DNA from: Hyalangium gracile
Lineage (GTDB): Bacteria; Myxococcota; Myxococcia; Myxococcales; Myxococcaceae
DNA: 64,000 bases
Assembly: GCF_020103725.1 (NCBI RefSeq)
Contig: NZ_JAHXBG010000007.1
Coordinates: 1 to 64,000, forward strand
Direction of reading: 5' to 3'
In this document: positions 8,383 to 17,073 of the stretch, one piece after another
Layout of the letters: each line of letters starts with the position of its first letter
How positions within the stretch are numbered: position 1 is the first letter of the stretch
Position numbers and translations under genes: made by a program
Notes under the pieces: generated by a model
Seen by the model: only the letters and a program-made list of their open reading frames with translations
Database searches by the model: none
What the model was told of the DNA's origin: nothing

Positions 8383-9344
8383 CGGACCTGCCGTGACACC
8401 TCGTCGATGCGGCGCAGCTCGTCCTGCGAGAGGGTGAAGGCCGTGGAGCCGACGTTCTCCTCCGCGTGGCGCCGCTTGGTGGCGCCGGGGATGACGACGA
8501 CCGTGTCCCCGTGGAAGTGGGCCAGCCAGTTGAGGGCGACCTGCGAGGGCGTGGCGCCGTGGGCGGTGGCGATCTTCTTGAGCTCGTCGATGAGCGGGCG
8601 GGTGCGCGCCAGTCCCCGGGGGCGGAAGCTCGGCAGGAACTTGCGCGGGCCCGGGCTCTTGCGGATGAGCGTCGGGTCGTCGTGGAACTTGCCCGAGAGC
8701 AGGCCCTGGGCCAGCGGCGAGTACGCGATGATCGTGATGCCCAGCTCCTTGGCGGCGGCGAGCACGCCATTGGACTCGATGCGCCGGTCCAGCAGGCTGT
8801 AGGGCATCTGGTTGGACACGAGCGGGATGCCACGGCGGGCCAGGGCGGCGTGCATGGCGCGCATCCGCTTCTCGGAGAAGTTGCTGACCCCGACGGTGCG
8901 GATCTTCCTCGCCTTGACCAGGTCCGCCATGGCGTTGGCCTGGGCCTCGATGGTCGCGATCGCGAAGGGCTGATGGATCTGGTGCAGATCGATGCCGTAG
9001 GGGCTCAGGCACGCGATGCGCTCGTCGATCGTCTCGGTGATGCTCAAGGCACCACGCATGAGGGGCAGCCACTTCGTGGCGATGATGACCTCCCCGGGCT
9101 TCTTGCCCAGGCGCTCGAGCGCTCCGGCCAGGGCCTGCTCCGAGCGGCCATGGCCGTAGGCCTCGGCGGTGTCGAACCAGTTGATGCCGCCCTTCAGGGA
9201 GGCGTCGACGATCTCCTGGACCGTCTCGGGGGGCAGCGCCTCCCAGAAGCCGCCCACCAGGCCGAAGCCCTCGGAGAACTGCCAGCACCCCAGTCCGACC
9301 ACGGAGATCTCGATGTCCGACTTCCCGAGTCTTCGACGCTGCAC
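8379..9344 (-). CDS. Aldo/keto reductase
   Basis: A 321-residue aldo/keto reductase. The tetrad is visible as Asp and Tyr in WFDTAEAYGHG, Lys in IIATKWLP and His in LHQIHQP. It also has GVSNFSEKRM and the cofactor segment VIPGATKRRHAEENV. An NADPH-dependent carbonyl reductase role is expected; the substrate is unknown. Its stop overlaps the convergent LysR gene by four bases. The promoter should lie in 9345-9491, which shows no other gene. Confidence 0.93.
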   Translation of the reverse strand: MQRRRLGKSDIEISVVGLGCWQFSEGFGLVGGFWEALPPETVQEIVDASLKGGINWFDTAEAYGHGRSEQALAGALERLGKKPGEVIIATKWLPLMRGALSITETIDERIACLSPYGIDLHQIHQPFAIATIEAQANAMADLVKARKIRTVGVSNFSEKRMRAMHAALARRGIPLVSNQMPYSLLDRRIESNGVLAAAKELGITIIAYSPLAQGLLSGKFHDDPTLIRKSPGPRKFLPSFRPRGLARTRPLIDELKKIATAHGATPSQVALNWLAHFHGDTVVVIPGATKRRHAEENVGSTAFTLSQDELRRIDEVSRQVR

Positions 9345-9491
9345 GGTGTGTCCCTCCTTGGGGGCAGCATGCTCCTGGACCTCGCCAGCTTCCAGGGAAT
9401 CGGTGCGCCATCGTCCATCCGTCCGCTTCCGGTCGCTCGGCTGTTCGAGGGGACTTGCCGGTCGTCCGGTCTTCGGCGAGGGTCAGGGGAC

Positions 9492-9914
9492 ATGTCGAGT
9501 CCGGAGCAGAGACCACCGCCTGGAATGAAGGAGAACTGGGACCCGCGGTTCCGGCACCTCTTCATGGCGCTCGGGTTCGTGTGCTTCGGCCTCGGGGCGC
9601 TGGGGGCGTTCCTGCCGCTGCTGCCGACGACGCCCTTCATGCTCGTCGCGCTGTGGGCCTTCTCGCGCAGCTCGCGCCGCTTCCATCACTGGCTGTACAC
9701 GCACCCGCGCTTCGGGCCTCGGCTCCAGGAGTGGCATGAGCACGGCATCGTGCCGGTCAAGGTGAAGGTCACCGCGATCAGCACGATGATCGTGAGCCTG
9801 TCGCTCATGGCGTTCGTCGCCCGCGTGAAGTGGCATGTGCTGGCCATGGCCGGGGCGTCCATGCTGATCGGCGCGACGTACGTGCTCAGCCGGCCGAGTC
9901 GCCCACGCTCCTGA
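9492..9914 (+). CDS. YbaN-like (DUF454) inner-membrane protein
   Basis: A protein of about 140 residues with three hydrophobic segments: FMALGFVCFGLGALGAFLPL, a second around LVALWAFS, and VSLSLMAFVARVKWHVLAMA. The motif GxFLPLLPTTPFML followed by WAFSRSSRRFHHWL is the signature of the DUF454/YbaN family of small inner-membrane proteins of unknown function. Two starts are possible, ATG at 9492 or at 9525 just before KENWDPRF. The longer one is given because a purine-rich AGGGGA lies just upstream, but the spacing is short. Confidence 0.85.
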   Translation: MSSPEQRPPPGMKENWDPRFRHLFMALGFVCFGLGALGAFLPLLPTTPFMLVALWAFSRSSRRFHHWLYTHPRFGPRLQEWHEHGIVPVKVKVTAISTMIVSLSLMAFVARVKWHVLAMAGASMLIGATYVLSRPSRPRS

Positions 9915-9948
9915 GCCTCACGCAGGAACGGGATGCGCCGTCCGGAAG

Positions 9949-10646
9949 TCAGGGGCCGGGCGGGCCGACGCGAACCGAGCTGAGCCGAGCGGCGGCGGCC
10001 CTCACTCCAGCGAGCAAGGTCTCGACGCGAGCCTTGTGCAGAGGCTCATCCCAGATGTCCTTGGGGTTGCCAGGCGCCTGTCTGCGAAGCGTGAGCGGCG
10101 GAGTCTCCGACGTCACCGGCGGACTGGCGCACACGAACGCGCGCTCCTCGAGGCCCCACACCCACAGGCGTCCGGTGACGGTACCCGGTGTGTACGAGTC
10201 GCTCCCCAGCTCGATGGGCTCGTCAGGCCGCGCGCGGGCGATCTTCTCGGCGAACACGGGATCGGTCCACGCGTCCACGATGTACGTGAGGCGATAGGGG
10301 CGAGGCGGGTACCCCTCGTCCACGGCTGCGTCCCGGTGTAGCCGCCGGCGCACCGGTCCCACCCCATCAGGTGGCCCGAGCTGCCGTAGGAAGAGAGCTC
10401 GAAGACGATGGGGCGGTCACGCCGCAGCTCATCCAGGTTGCCAAAGGACAGCCCGATGCCGAGCACGCGGCCCCGATCGCCGTCGGCGACGAATCGGATC
10501 AACCTGTCCTCCCATCGAAGCGCGCTCTCGACACGGTGAGGCGGGTTGAAGCACCTCACCGTGTCGCAGGCAAGCCTGTCCGCTCCGGCTTACGGGCGAG
10601 TGGCTTCCATCTGGAGGACCTCGAGGGCCCAGGATAGCCGGGTCAT
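9949..10646 (-). pseudogene. Broken gene: internal stop plus frameshift
   Basis: The minus strand reads as one protein only if two lesions are ignored. An ATG at 10646, with AGAGG upstream, gives 18 codons, then a TAA at 10590-10592. The same frame continues through DRLACDTVRCFNPPHRVE to MGWDRCAGGYTGT. Near 10320-10345 the coding signal moves to another frame, which carries DEGYPPRPYRLTYIVDAW and ends in SVRVGPPGP. Both frames have protein-like composition up to the switch point and not beyond. No family was recognised. A shorter intact reading from GTG 10559 is possible but lacks a ribosome site and is cut by the frameshift. Confidence 0.6.
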
Positions 10647-10675
10647 ATCGGCCTCTGACTGGCCAGGCTGCGCTG

Positions 10676-10861
10676 GTGGCCTGGGATCAGCTCTTCTCGG
10701 TGGACTCCGGAGCCCTGAAGCTCACCCGTGAAGTCAAGGGCGAGCCGAGCCCCGAGGAGTACGATCGCCGCCAGAAGGGCACCCTGAAGTTCCTCGACTG
10801 GGGGAGCGTCAAGCAGGTCCGTCAGTGGGAGGCGAGCCGTAAGGGTGGCAGAAGCCCTTGA
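10676..10861 (+). pseudogene. Short ORF, probable 3' gene remnant
   Basis: A 61-codon reading from a GTG without a ribosome site, ending in GSVKQVRQWEASRKGGRSP. The segment LKLTREVKGEPSPEEYDRRQ looks protein-like and reads as the charged tail of a larger protein. It sits in the decayed stretch between the broken minus-strand gene and the YARHG gene. I cannot name its parent. Confidence 0.3.
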
Positions 10862-10913
10862 GGAGTATTTCCGACACTGTTCGGAAACGAGCGCGGAGAG
10901 CTATCGTGGCTCC

Positions 10914-12089
10914 ATGCGTCTCCTCGCTCTGGCCTCCCTCGTCCTCGCCGCCCCCGCCATGGCGGAGCAGCCTCCGGAGTACGTCCCCGCTCCGGCCAAT
11001 CAGATCCCCGGATATTCGGAGACGGTCTTCCCCTGCGAGGCCGTGCGTGGGTGGAAGGAAGGCAGGACCACGGTCCACCGTGAAGACGAGATGACCGAGG
11101 AGAAGCTGGGCGCCTGGACGTTCGATCCCGGCGACGTGGAGCCATCCACGTACATCGTCTGCAAGGGCAATCCCCGCCTGGAGGCGCTCTCGCTGCGCGA
11201 GCTGTCCATCCTGCGCAACACCATCTTCGCCCGCTATGGCTGGGGCGGCTTCCGCAAGCCGTGGCTGCGCGAGCACTTTCAGAAGCAGCCCTGGTACAAG
11301 CCCGATCCGAAGTTCTCCTACAAGCGACTGGGCCCCAACGATCGCCGCAACGTCGAGCTCATCGCCCAGGCCGAGATGAGCCTGCGCTACGCCGACCTGG
11401 AGCAGATGCGGGATCCGCTGCTCGCCAAGGCCGGCAAGTGGTGGGGCGACATCCCGTTCTACCAGGCGAAGGATGGCGAGTTCATCACCGCGTGCGAGGT
11501 GGACGAGTCCCGGGCCCCTCCCAAGGAAGAGTGGGAGATGAAGCGCGTGTGGGAGGAGAAGTTCGAGAAGGATGCCTTTGCCTCCAAGGACTGCAGGTAC
11601 CACTCCCCCTCGCCCCCCTCGATCCTGGAAGCCGAGGACAACAAACCGGTCTCGCCCGATCTGAGCAAGCTCTCGGCCGAGGAGCGCATCGAGCTGGGGC
11701 TCATCAGCCGCGCCATGGGGGAGTTCGCCGTCGACACGGATCGGCGCGAGCAGACGGTGGCCTCACTGGACAAGGTGCTGTCGGTGAAGGAGCTGCGCGA
11801 GCTGTCGCTCCGGGATCTGCGACTGCTGCGCAACACCATCTTCGCCAGGCGCGGGCGCTCCTTCAAATCCGAGCTGCTCCAGGAGCACTTCGAGCACATG
11901 CCCTGGTACAAGCCGGATCCGGCCTACTCCGACAAGCGCCTGACGAAGACGGACAAGCGCAACATCGAGCTCATCCGTCAGGTGGAGGGGGAGTTCGGCG
12001 GCGCGCTGAAGGACAAGGACTTCGCGGTCGACAACCCGTCCAGCGCGGAGGACGTCGACGGGTCCATCGCACCCGTGCACGCGGCCTGA
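10914..12089 (+). CDS. Secreted protein with two YARHG domains
   Basis: A 391-residue exported protein. The start at 10914 gives a clean signal peptide (MRLLALASLVLAAPAMA then EQPPE). Two copies of the YARHG domain are seen at about residues 90-150 and 295-358. Each has the pattern LRNTIFAR.G followed by L.EHF, PWYKPDP and a K/R-N-.-ELI helix. YARHG is an extracellular domain of unknown role, usually near the C-terminus of bacterial surface proteins. Here it occurs twice, separated by about 145 residues of charged linker with two Cys. It is followed convergently by a TetR gene. Function is unknown; a cell-wall or surface role is inference. Confidence 0.85.
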   Translation: MRLLALASLVLAAPAMAEQPPEYVPAPANQIPGYSETVFPCEAVRGWKEGRTTVHREDEMTEEKLGAWTFDPGDVEPSTYIVCKGNPRLEALSLRELSILRNTIFARYGWGGFRKPWLREHFQKQPWYKPDPKFSYKRLGPNDRRNVELIAQAEMSLRYADLEQMRDPLLAKAGKWWGDIPFYQAKDGEFITACEVDESRAPPKEEWEMKRVWEEKFEKDAFASKDCRYHSPSPPSILEAEDNKPVSPDLSKLSAEERIELGLISRAMGEFAVDTDRREQTVASLDKVLSVKELRELSLRDLRLLRNTIFARRGRSFKSELLQEHFEHMPWYKPDPAYSDKRLTKTDKRNIELIRQVEGEFGGALKDKDFAVDNPSSAEDVDGSIAPVHAA

Positions 12090-12167
12090 TGAGGCCGCGG
12101 CCACCCCGGGCGGGTGGAGACGAAGACAGCGAAGGCAGACACGGGAGCCCGACGGGCCACCTCGCCG

Positions 12168-12944
12168 CTACTTCCGCGCCAGCTGCTCGGAGCGCGCCTG
12201 GATGAAGACCGCGATGCCATCGAGGACCCGCTGCAGCCCGAACTCGAAGGCGAGCTCGGGATTGTAGGCGGAGCCATGCGCAGCCCCCGCCGCCGCGCCG
12301 ACCCGGGCGGCGGTGGGATAGCGGCTGGCGTCGAAGACCTTCTCCAGCAGCGGAGCGTGGGCCTCCCACCACTGCGCATCGGACATGCCGGTGTGCTGCT
12401 CGGCCTGGGTGGCCTCCACCGCGCGGCGCGCGGCCCCTTCGACGTGTCCGTTGACGAGGCTGACCACGGAGTCCATCTCCACCTCCGTGAGGCCCAGCTC
12501 CGACACGGCGCGAAGCTCGTAGTCGTACTTGGCGATCAGGTGGGGCCCCATCACCGGGCGGCTCATCGCGATCTGCAGCATCCAGGGGTGGCGGTGGTAG
12601 AGCGCCCAGTTCTCCCGGGCGATCCGCTCGAGCCTGGCGCGCCAGCCCCCGGCCACCTTCTCGGGCCTGGGCAGCTCGCCGTAGACGGCGTCCAGCATGA
12701 CGTCGATCAGCTCCGCCTTGCTCGGTACATAGGTGTACAGCGACATGGGGGCCACCCCCAGCGCGTCCGCGACCCGCCGCATCGACAGCGCCGCGAGGCC
12801 CTCCGCATCCGCCACCCGGATGGCCGCCTGGCTGATCTGCTCCACCGTCAGGCGCTGCTTGGGGCCGCGCTTCGGAGGCTGCTGAAGCCCCCACAACAGC
12901 TCCATGCTCCGCTGAGGATCACCGCTGCCGCTGTACTCGCTCAC
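12168..12944 (-). CDS. TetR-family regulator with large C-terminal domain
   Basis: A 258-residue regulator. The HTH spans about residues 32-78 ([20 protein letters not shown], then [16 protein letters not shown]). The C-terminal domain resembles the TetR_C family of tetracycline-repressor-like proteins ([24 protein letters not shown]). It is divergent from an epoxide-hydrolase-like gene, with two tandem operators of matching architecture in the 92-base gap. It most likely represses both genes and responds to a small ligand handled by the hydrolase. Confidence 0.93.
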   Translation of the reverse strand: MSEYSGSGDPQRSMELLWGLQQPPKRGPKQRLTVEQISQAAIRVADAEGLAALSMRRVADALGVAPMSLYTYVPSKAELIDVMLDAVYGELPRPEKVAGGWRARLERIARENWALYHRHPWMLQIAMSRPVMGPHLIAKYDYELRAVSELGLTEVEMDSVVSLVNGHVEGAARRAVEATQAEQHTGMSDAQWWEAHAPLLEKVFDASRYPTAARVGAAAGAAHGSAYNPELAFEFGLQRVLDGIAVFIQARSEQLARK

Positions 12945-12969
12945 CCCGGCATTATGGCCCCGTCCAGAA

Positions 12970-12990
12970 ACTCTGTAGATCGAACGGAGT
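12970..12990. promoter_or_regulatory. Operator O1 (TetR/epoxide hydrolase gap)
   Basis: ACTCTGT, seven bases, then ACGGAGT. The symmetry extends by flanking GAA and TTC, giving 9 of 10 paired positions. It shares half-sites and spacer length with O2, 34 bases further on (centre to centre). It lies just upstream of the TetR start and probably mediates autoregulation. Confidence 0.65.
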
Positions 12991-13003
12991 TTCAGGCATG
13001 GTT

Positions 13004-13024
13004 ACTCCGTACGGTGTACGGAGT
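13004..13024. promoter_or_regulatory. Operator O2 (TetR/epoxide hydrolase gap)
   Basis: ACTCCGT, seven bases (ACGGTGT), then ACGGAGT. Extended, it is a perfect 10-bp inverted repeat, TACTCCGTAC and GTACGGAGTA, around GGT. Its end runs directly into the AGGAGG ribosome site of the hydrolase gene, so a bound repressor would block transcription and perhaps mask the start region. Confidence 0.75.
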
Positions 13025-13036
13025 AGGAGGGTTGCC

Positions 13037-14227
13037 ATGCATTCGACCGTGTCCGTGAAGAGGGAGCCGCAGCTCCAGCCGTTCCGCATCGAGGTGCCTC
13101 AGTCCGAGCTGGATGACCTGCGAGCCCGGCTGGGCCGTACCCGCTGGCCGGACGAGGTGCCAGGGCTGGGGTGGAGCCAGGGCGTGCCCGTGAGCTACCT
13201 GAAGGAGCTGGCCGAGTACTGGCGCACCGCCTACGACTGGCGCACCCACGAGGCCGCGCTCAACCAGCACCCGCAGTTCACCACCGAGATCGACGGGCAG
13301 ACCATTCACTTCCTGCACGTGCGCTCGCCCGAGCCCGACGCGCTGCCGCTCATCCTCACGCATGGCTGGCCGAGCTCGGTCGTGGAGTACCTGGACGTCA
13401 TCGGGCCGCTCACCCAGCCCCGAGCGCACGGCGGCACGTCCGCGCAGGCGTTCCACCTGGTCATCCCGTCCCTGCCGGGCTACGGGTTCTCCGGGCCCAC
13501 CCGCGAGGTGGGCTGGGGCTCACGCCGGGTGGCCAGGGCCTGGGCCGAGCTGATGAAGCGGCTCGGCTACTCGCGCTATGGCGCCCAGGGCAGCGACTGG
13601 GGCACCTGGATCTCGCGCGAGCTGGGGCTGGTCGCTCCCGAGCAGGTCATCGGCGTGCACGCGAACGGGTTCATCACCTTCCCGTCGGGGGACCCTGCCG
13701 AGATGGTGGGCCTGAGCGAAGTCGATCAGGCCCGGATGGCGTTCGGCGAGCACTACATGCGCGAGCTGTACGGCTACAAGAAGATCCAGTCCACCCGGCC
13801 CCAGACGCTGGCGTATGGGCTGGCGGACTCTCCGGTCGGCCAGCTCGCGTGGATCATCGGGGTGTTCAAGGAGTGGACCGACTGCACCACCACCCCGGAG
13901 GACGCGATCCGCCGGGACCGCCTGCTGACGAACGTGATGCTGTACTGGCTCACGAACACGGCAGGCTCGGCGGCCCGCTCCTTCGTGGAGACGCCGGACT
14001 CGCCCGAGCAGGCGGACCTCGAGGTGGACGTGAAGCCGTCCACGGTGCCCACCGGCGTGGCGGTGTTCCCCCATGGCATCCTGCGGCCCATCCGCCGGTT
14101 CGCCGAGCGGGACAACAAGAACATCGTGCACTGGTCTGAGTTCGACCGCGGCGGCACCTTCGCCGCCATGGAGGAGCCCGACCTCTTCATCCAGGACGTG
14201 CGCGAGTTCTTCGGACGCCTGCGCTGA
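13037..14227 (+). CDS. Epoxide hydrolase-like protein lacking the usual catalytic His
   Basis: A 396-residue alpha/beta hydrolase with an N-terminal epoxide-hydrolase (EHN) domain at about residues 14-120 ([20 protein letters not shown]). Then come the oxyanion motif [16 protein letters not shown], and the nucleophile Asp187 in QGSDWGTW. The C-terminal motif normally read as GGHFAAMEEP is [10 protein letters not shown] here, so Thr374 stands where the catalytic His is expected. GTAGGAGG lies seven bases before the ATG. The gene is controlled from a divergent TetR operator pair. Either the enzyme uses another His, it has lost turnover, or the His-to-Thr change is a recent mutation. Confidence 0.9.
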   Translation: MHSTVSVKREPQLQPFRIEVPQSELDDLRARLGRTRWPDEVPGLGWSQGVPVSYLKELAEYWRTAYDWRTHEAALNQHPQFTTEIDGQTIHFLHVRSPEPDALPLILTHGWPSSVVEYLDVIGPLTQPRAHGGTSAQAFHLVIPSLPGYGFSGPTREVGWGSRRVARAWAELMKRLGYSRYGAQGSDWGTWISRELGLVAPEQVIGVHANGFITFPSGDPAEMVGLSEVDQARMAFGEHYMRELYGYKKIQSTRPQTLAYGLADSPVGQLAWIIGVFKEWTDCTTTPEDAIRRDRLLTNVMLYWLTNTAGSAARSFVETPDSPEQADLEVDVKPSTVPTGVAVFPHGILRPIRRFAERDNKNIVHWSEFDRGGTFAAMEEPDLFIQDVREFFGRLR

Positions 14228-14367
14228 GCCATCCGCCTGTCCAGGCAAGCGCTGCTGGCAACGGCTGCCGGCAAGAGTTGCCGGTCCCTCCTCGTCGCGT
14301 CGCTCCCGCGCGCGCAACCCCTCCATCAGAGGCGGATGCGTTCGGCCTTCGTGCCTGAGCACGCCCC

Positions 14368-15294
14368 GTGCAGAGAGGGCGTGGCAGGTCGGCGGCCACG
14401 GGCTACCTGTCGGTGTTTGGCACGCGGGACGGAGACGTGGATCCGTCCGGGGTCTACCGGCAGTACGACAACGCGGGCGACGAGGGCCCGCAGTTCGACA
14501 CGACGTGGAACAACGAGGTGCTCTACAAGGCCATGAAGCTCATCGGCGGAGCGAGCCACGCGGGGTTCACTGACGGGGTGGCCCTCGACGAGAACCAGCG
14601 AGCGCTCACGCGGGGCTATGTCCTGTCGTTCCTCAAGGCGCACAACTCGAACGACGTGACGTGGTACGAGGACTACATCCGCGGCAACGCCGTGCCGAAC
14701 GGCTGGTCCGGCAAGATCGTCAGCCAGTACAGCGACGGGTTCTACCGCCGCGTGATCGATCACTTCGAGGATGGCTCCCTCGGCCTGAGCACGATCGGGG
14801 ACGGAGTGACCCTCGGCGGGAGCATCAACGGGGAGGTGCTCAACCTGGCTTCCAGCCCCACCCTCTACGCGAACAAGACGCGGGCCCTGCGCGTGACGGC
14901 CGCCTCCGAGGCCAGCTACGCCCTCTGGGCCATCCCGAGCGGAAAGCGTGACGCCTCCTCCTTCAAGTGGCTGAGCCTTCGACTGGGGCAGGGGAGTGGC
15001 ACGGCCAGCGATGACCTCAGGGTCCAGCTCCGCAACGGAGGCGTCTGGTCCCCCGAACTCAGGGTGGCTGATCACGGCCCGATCGCGCAGCCGACCTCCA
15101 TCTGCGCGGGCTTCGGGTGCACCGCCTCCAACACGCCGACCCTGCGTCACATGGGGACGATCCGCATTCCCCTCGATGCGTTCGGTGCCCACAACAACGT
15201 GGACTCCGTACGGCTCGTGTTCCGGGGGGACTCGCTCTCGAAGGACTTCATCCTCGACAACCTCGAGTTCTCCGAGTGGATCCTCAAGCCGTAG
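14368..15294 (+). pseudogene. 5'-truncated secreted hydrolase with beta-sandwich tail
   Basis: A 308-codon reading from a GTG that follows an in-frame TGA by three codons and has no ribosome site. It begins inside what looks like the C-terminal half of an alpha/beta hydrolase: GYLSVFGTRDGDVDPSGVY holds the usual acid-residue strand and GGASHAGF a likely catalytic His. The nucleophile half is absent. From about residue 135 it continues as a beta-rich domain (VTLGGSINGEVLNL ... DSVRLVFRGD). No signal peptide remains. It is best read as the 3' part of a secreted esterase left after a deletion, though expression from the GTG cannot be excluded. Confidence 0.6.
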
Positions 15295-15437
15295 AGTTCC
15301 AACAGCCTCCGCTCGGCCAGCGGCGTGGGTTGCTCCGCTGGCCGAGCGAGCACGGGTCAGACCGAATGCCTTCTCCGTGGGGCGCCGTCGAGGGGACGCA
15401 GGGCTCGTCCTGACGAGAGGCGCCATTCGTGGCATCG

Positions 15438-15556
15438 TACGGCCCCGGTCGCTACCGCTTCAGGACTTCCTCCGCGTGGGGACTCCCCTGACAGGGTTGA
15501 TGCTCGTCCTGTTGACGCTCCTCGTGCCGCTGGTCTGGCCGTTGACGAAGGCGTGA
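15438..15556 (+). pseudogene. 3' remnant of an SLC13-type permease
   Basis: The segment reads YGPGRYRF in one frame, then QDFLRVGTPLTGLM and a hydrophobic run ending in LVPLVWPL in the next, followed by TGA at 15554. The pattern GPG-Y-RF-DFLRVG-PL ... PL-WPL matches the end of SLC13/DASS-family anion permeases as I know them. A frameshift separates the two parts and no upstream permease sequence is present. The gap 15295-15437 holds only an inverted repeat near 15310-15350 (CTCGGCCAGC, GCTGGCCGAG) that could terminate the hydrolase remnant. Confidence 0.5.
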
Positions 15557-15621
15557 GGGAAATGGAACGGCTCGTGGCCCTCGCGCTTGACTCGGAAAGG
15601 GGCCGCGCGCATGGAGTGACC

Positions 15622-17055
15622 ATGTCTTCTCCGCTGCCGCCTGGGAACGATCTCTCCGGGAAGATGCTCACCCTGGCCTTCGTGGCCGTCGTGGGGAGCT
15701 TCCTGGCCGCGAACATCATCGTTCAGCGCTCCTCCGCGGCGGTGGGGGCGCTCTCCGAGGAGATCATCTACAACTCGGCCCCGAGCATCGAGCACCTGGC
15801 GCTCGTCCGTCGGTCGGTGCTGGAGACCGAGCTGGTCCTCTCGCGCTTCATCCACGAGCCTGGCCATCGGCGCGAGCTGGGGCTCGCCCTGGATGAGGCC
15901 CTGGCGCGCTTGAAGAAGGGGACGCACGAGTACTTGATCCTTCCAGTCTTCGCCGGAGAGCAGTCGATCCGGATGGACGTGGAGGAGTCCTGGCTGAGCT
16001 TCGACAGCGCGGTCAAACGAGCGCGCAAGGCCGCCGAGTCGAGCTCGGCGGCGGAGGCGAGCGCGCTCTTCGCTCAGGAGGTGGAGCCGGTGGGGGGGCG
16101 TGTCCTCGAGAACGTCACGCGTGCCATCGAGTACAACGCCATCCGGGGCCGGGAGCTGGCGGCGAGCATCCATGAGAACCGCCGCCGGACCACGTGGCTC
16201 GCGAACGGCCTCAATGCGGTCTGCGGCATCCTGGCCGTGGTCGTGGCGTGGTTGCTCCACCGCGAGGCGCGCACCCGCCGCGCGCTCTTCGACGCACACA
16301 CCCGGTCGCTCGAGGAGCGGGCCGCGGAGCTGGAGCAGTTCGCGGGGCGCGTCGCCCATGACATCCGGAACCCACTGTCAGCGGCCCGGATGGCCGCCGA
16401 GCTCGCGATCCGAAAGAATCCAGAGGACAAGGTCCGCGAGCCCGTGAACCGCATCATCCGGGGGCTCTCGAGGGCGGATGCGATCACCACCGCGCTGCTC
16501 GACTTCGCACGCTCCGGCGCCAGGCCGGATCCCGGTGCTCGGACCGAGCCCCGCACGGTCATTGCCGACATGCTGGCGGGCTTCACGGCCGAGACAGAGC
16601 CGCTCGGCATCGATCTTCGCTGCGAGCCGGTTCCCCCGGTCCTCGTCTCGTGCAGCACGGGGGTCTACTTGAGCCTGCTCGGCAACCTGCTCCGCAATGC
16701 CATCAAATACATGGGGAGCGCGGAGGTCCGACGGGTCGTCGTTCGAGTGAGGGATGAGGGCGCCTTCGTTCGGACGGAGGTCTGCGACACGGGCCCGGGG
16801 ATTCCCCCCGAGAACCTGCCCTCCCTGTTCGAGCCGTACTTCCGTGTGAAAAGTGGCGGCGCGGAGGGGCTCGGGCTGGGGCTGGCGACCGTGAAGCGGC
16901 TGGCCGAGGGGCATGGAGGGCGCGTGGGCGTCGCCTCCGAGCGTGGGAAGGGGAGCACCTTCTGGTTCGAGCTCCCACGGGCAGGCTCCTCCTGGGAGTC
17001 TCCCCAGGAGGGCGATGACGCTCCGCTCCCCCGGCCGCCGGAGGTCCATCACTGA
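15622..17055 (+). CDS. Membrane sensor histidine kinase
   Basis: A protein of about 477 residues. A transmembrane helix lies near residues 12-35, an extracytoplasmic region of about 165 residues follows, and a second helix spans about 195-218. There is no clear HAMP. A coiled coil leads into HisKA with phospho-acceptor His246 (AHDIRNPLS), and the HATPase has an intact N box (LLGNLLRNAIKY), G1 (DTGPGIPPE) and G2 (GLGLGLATVKRL). The extracytoplasmic domain resembles four-helix-bundle sensors in its helical, charged composition. The start at 15622 has GGAG five bases upstream; an ATG at 15562 would add 20 residues. No response regulator is adjacent, so it is an orphan kinase. Confidence 0.92.
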   Translation: MSSPLPPGNDLSGKMLTLAFVAVVGSFLAANIIVQRSSAAVGALSEEIIYNSAPSIEHLALVRRSVLETELVLSRFIHEPGHRRELGLALDEALARLKKGTHEYLILPVFAGEQSIRMDVEESWLSFDSAVKRARKAAESSSAAEASALFAQEVEPVGGRVLENVTRAIEYNAIRGRELAASIHENRRRTTWLANGLNAVCGILAVVVAWLLHREARTRRALFDAHTRSLEERAAELEQFAGRVAHDIRNPLSAARMAAELAIRKNPEDKVREPVNRIIRGLSRADAITTALLDFARSGARPDPGARTEPRTVIADMLAGFTAETEPLGIDLRCEPVPPVLVSCSTGVYLSLLGNLLRNAIKYMGSAEVRRVVVRVRDEGAFVRTEVCDTGPGIPPENLPSLFEPYFRVKSGGAEGLGLGLATVKRLAEGHGGRVGVASERGKGSTFWFELPRAGSSWESPQEGDDAPLPRPPEVHH

Positions 17056-17073
17056 GCGGCGGAGAGGAGGCGC

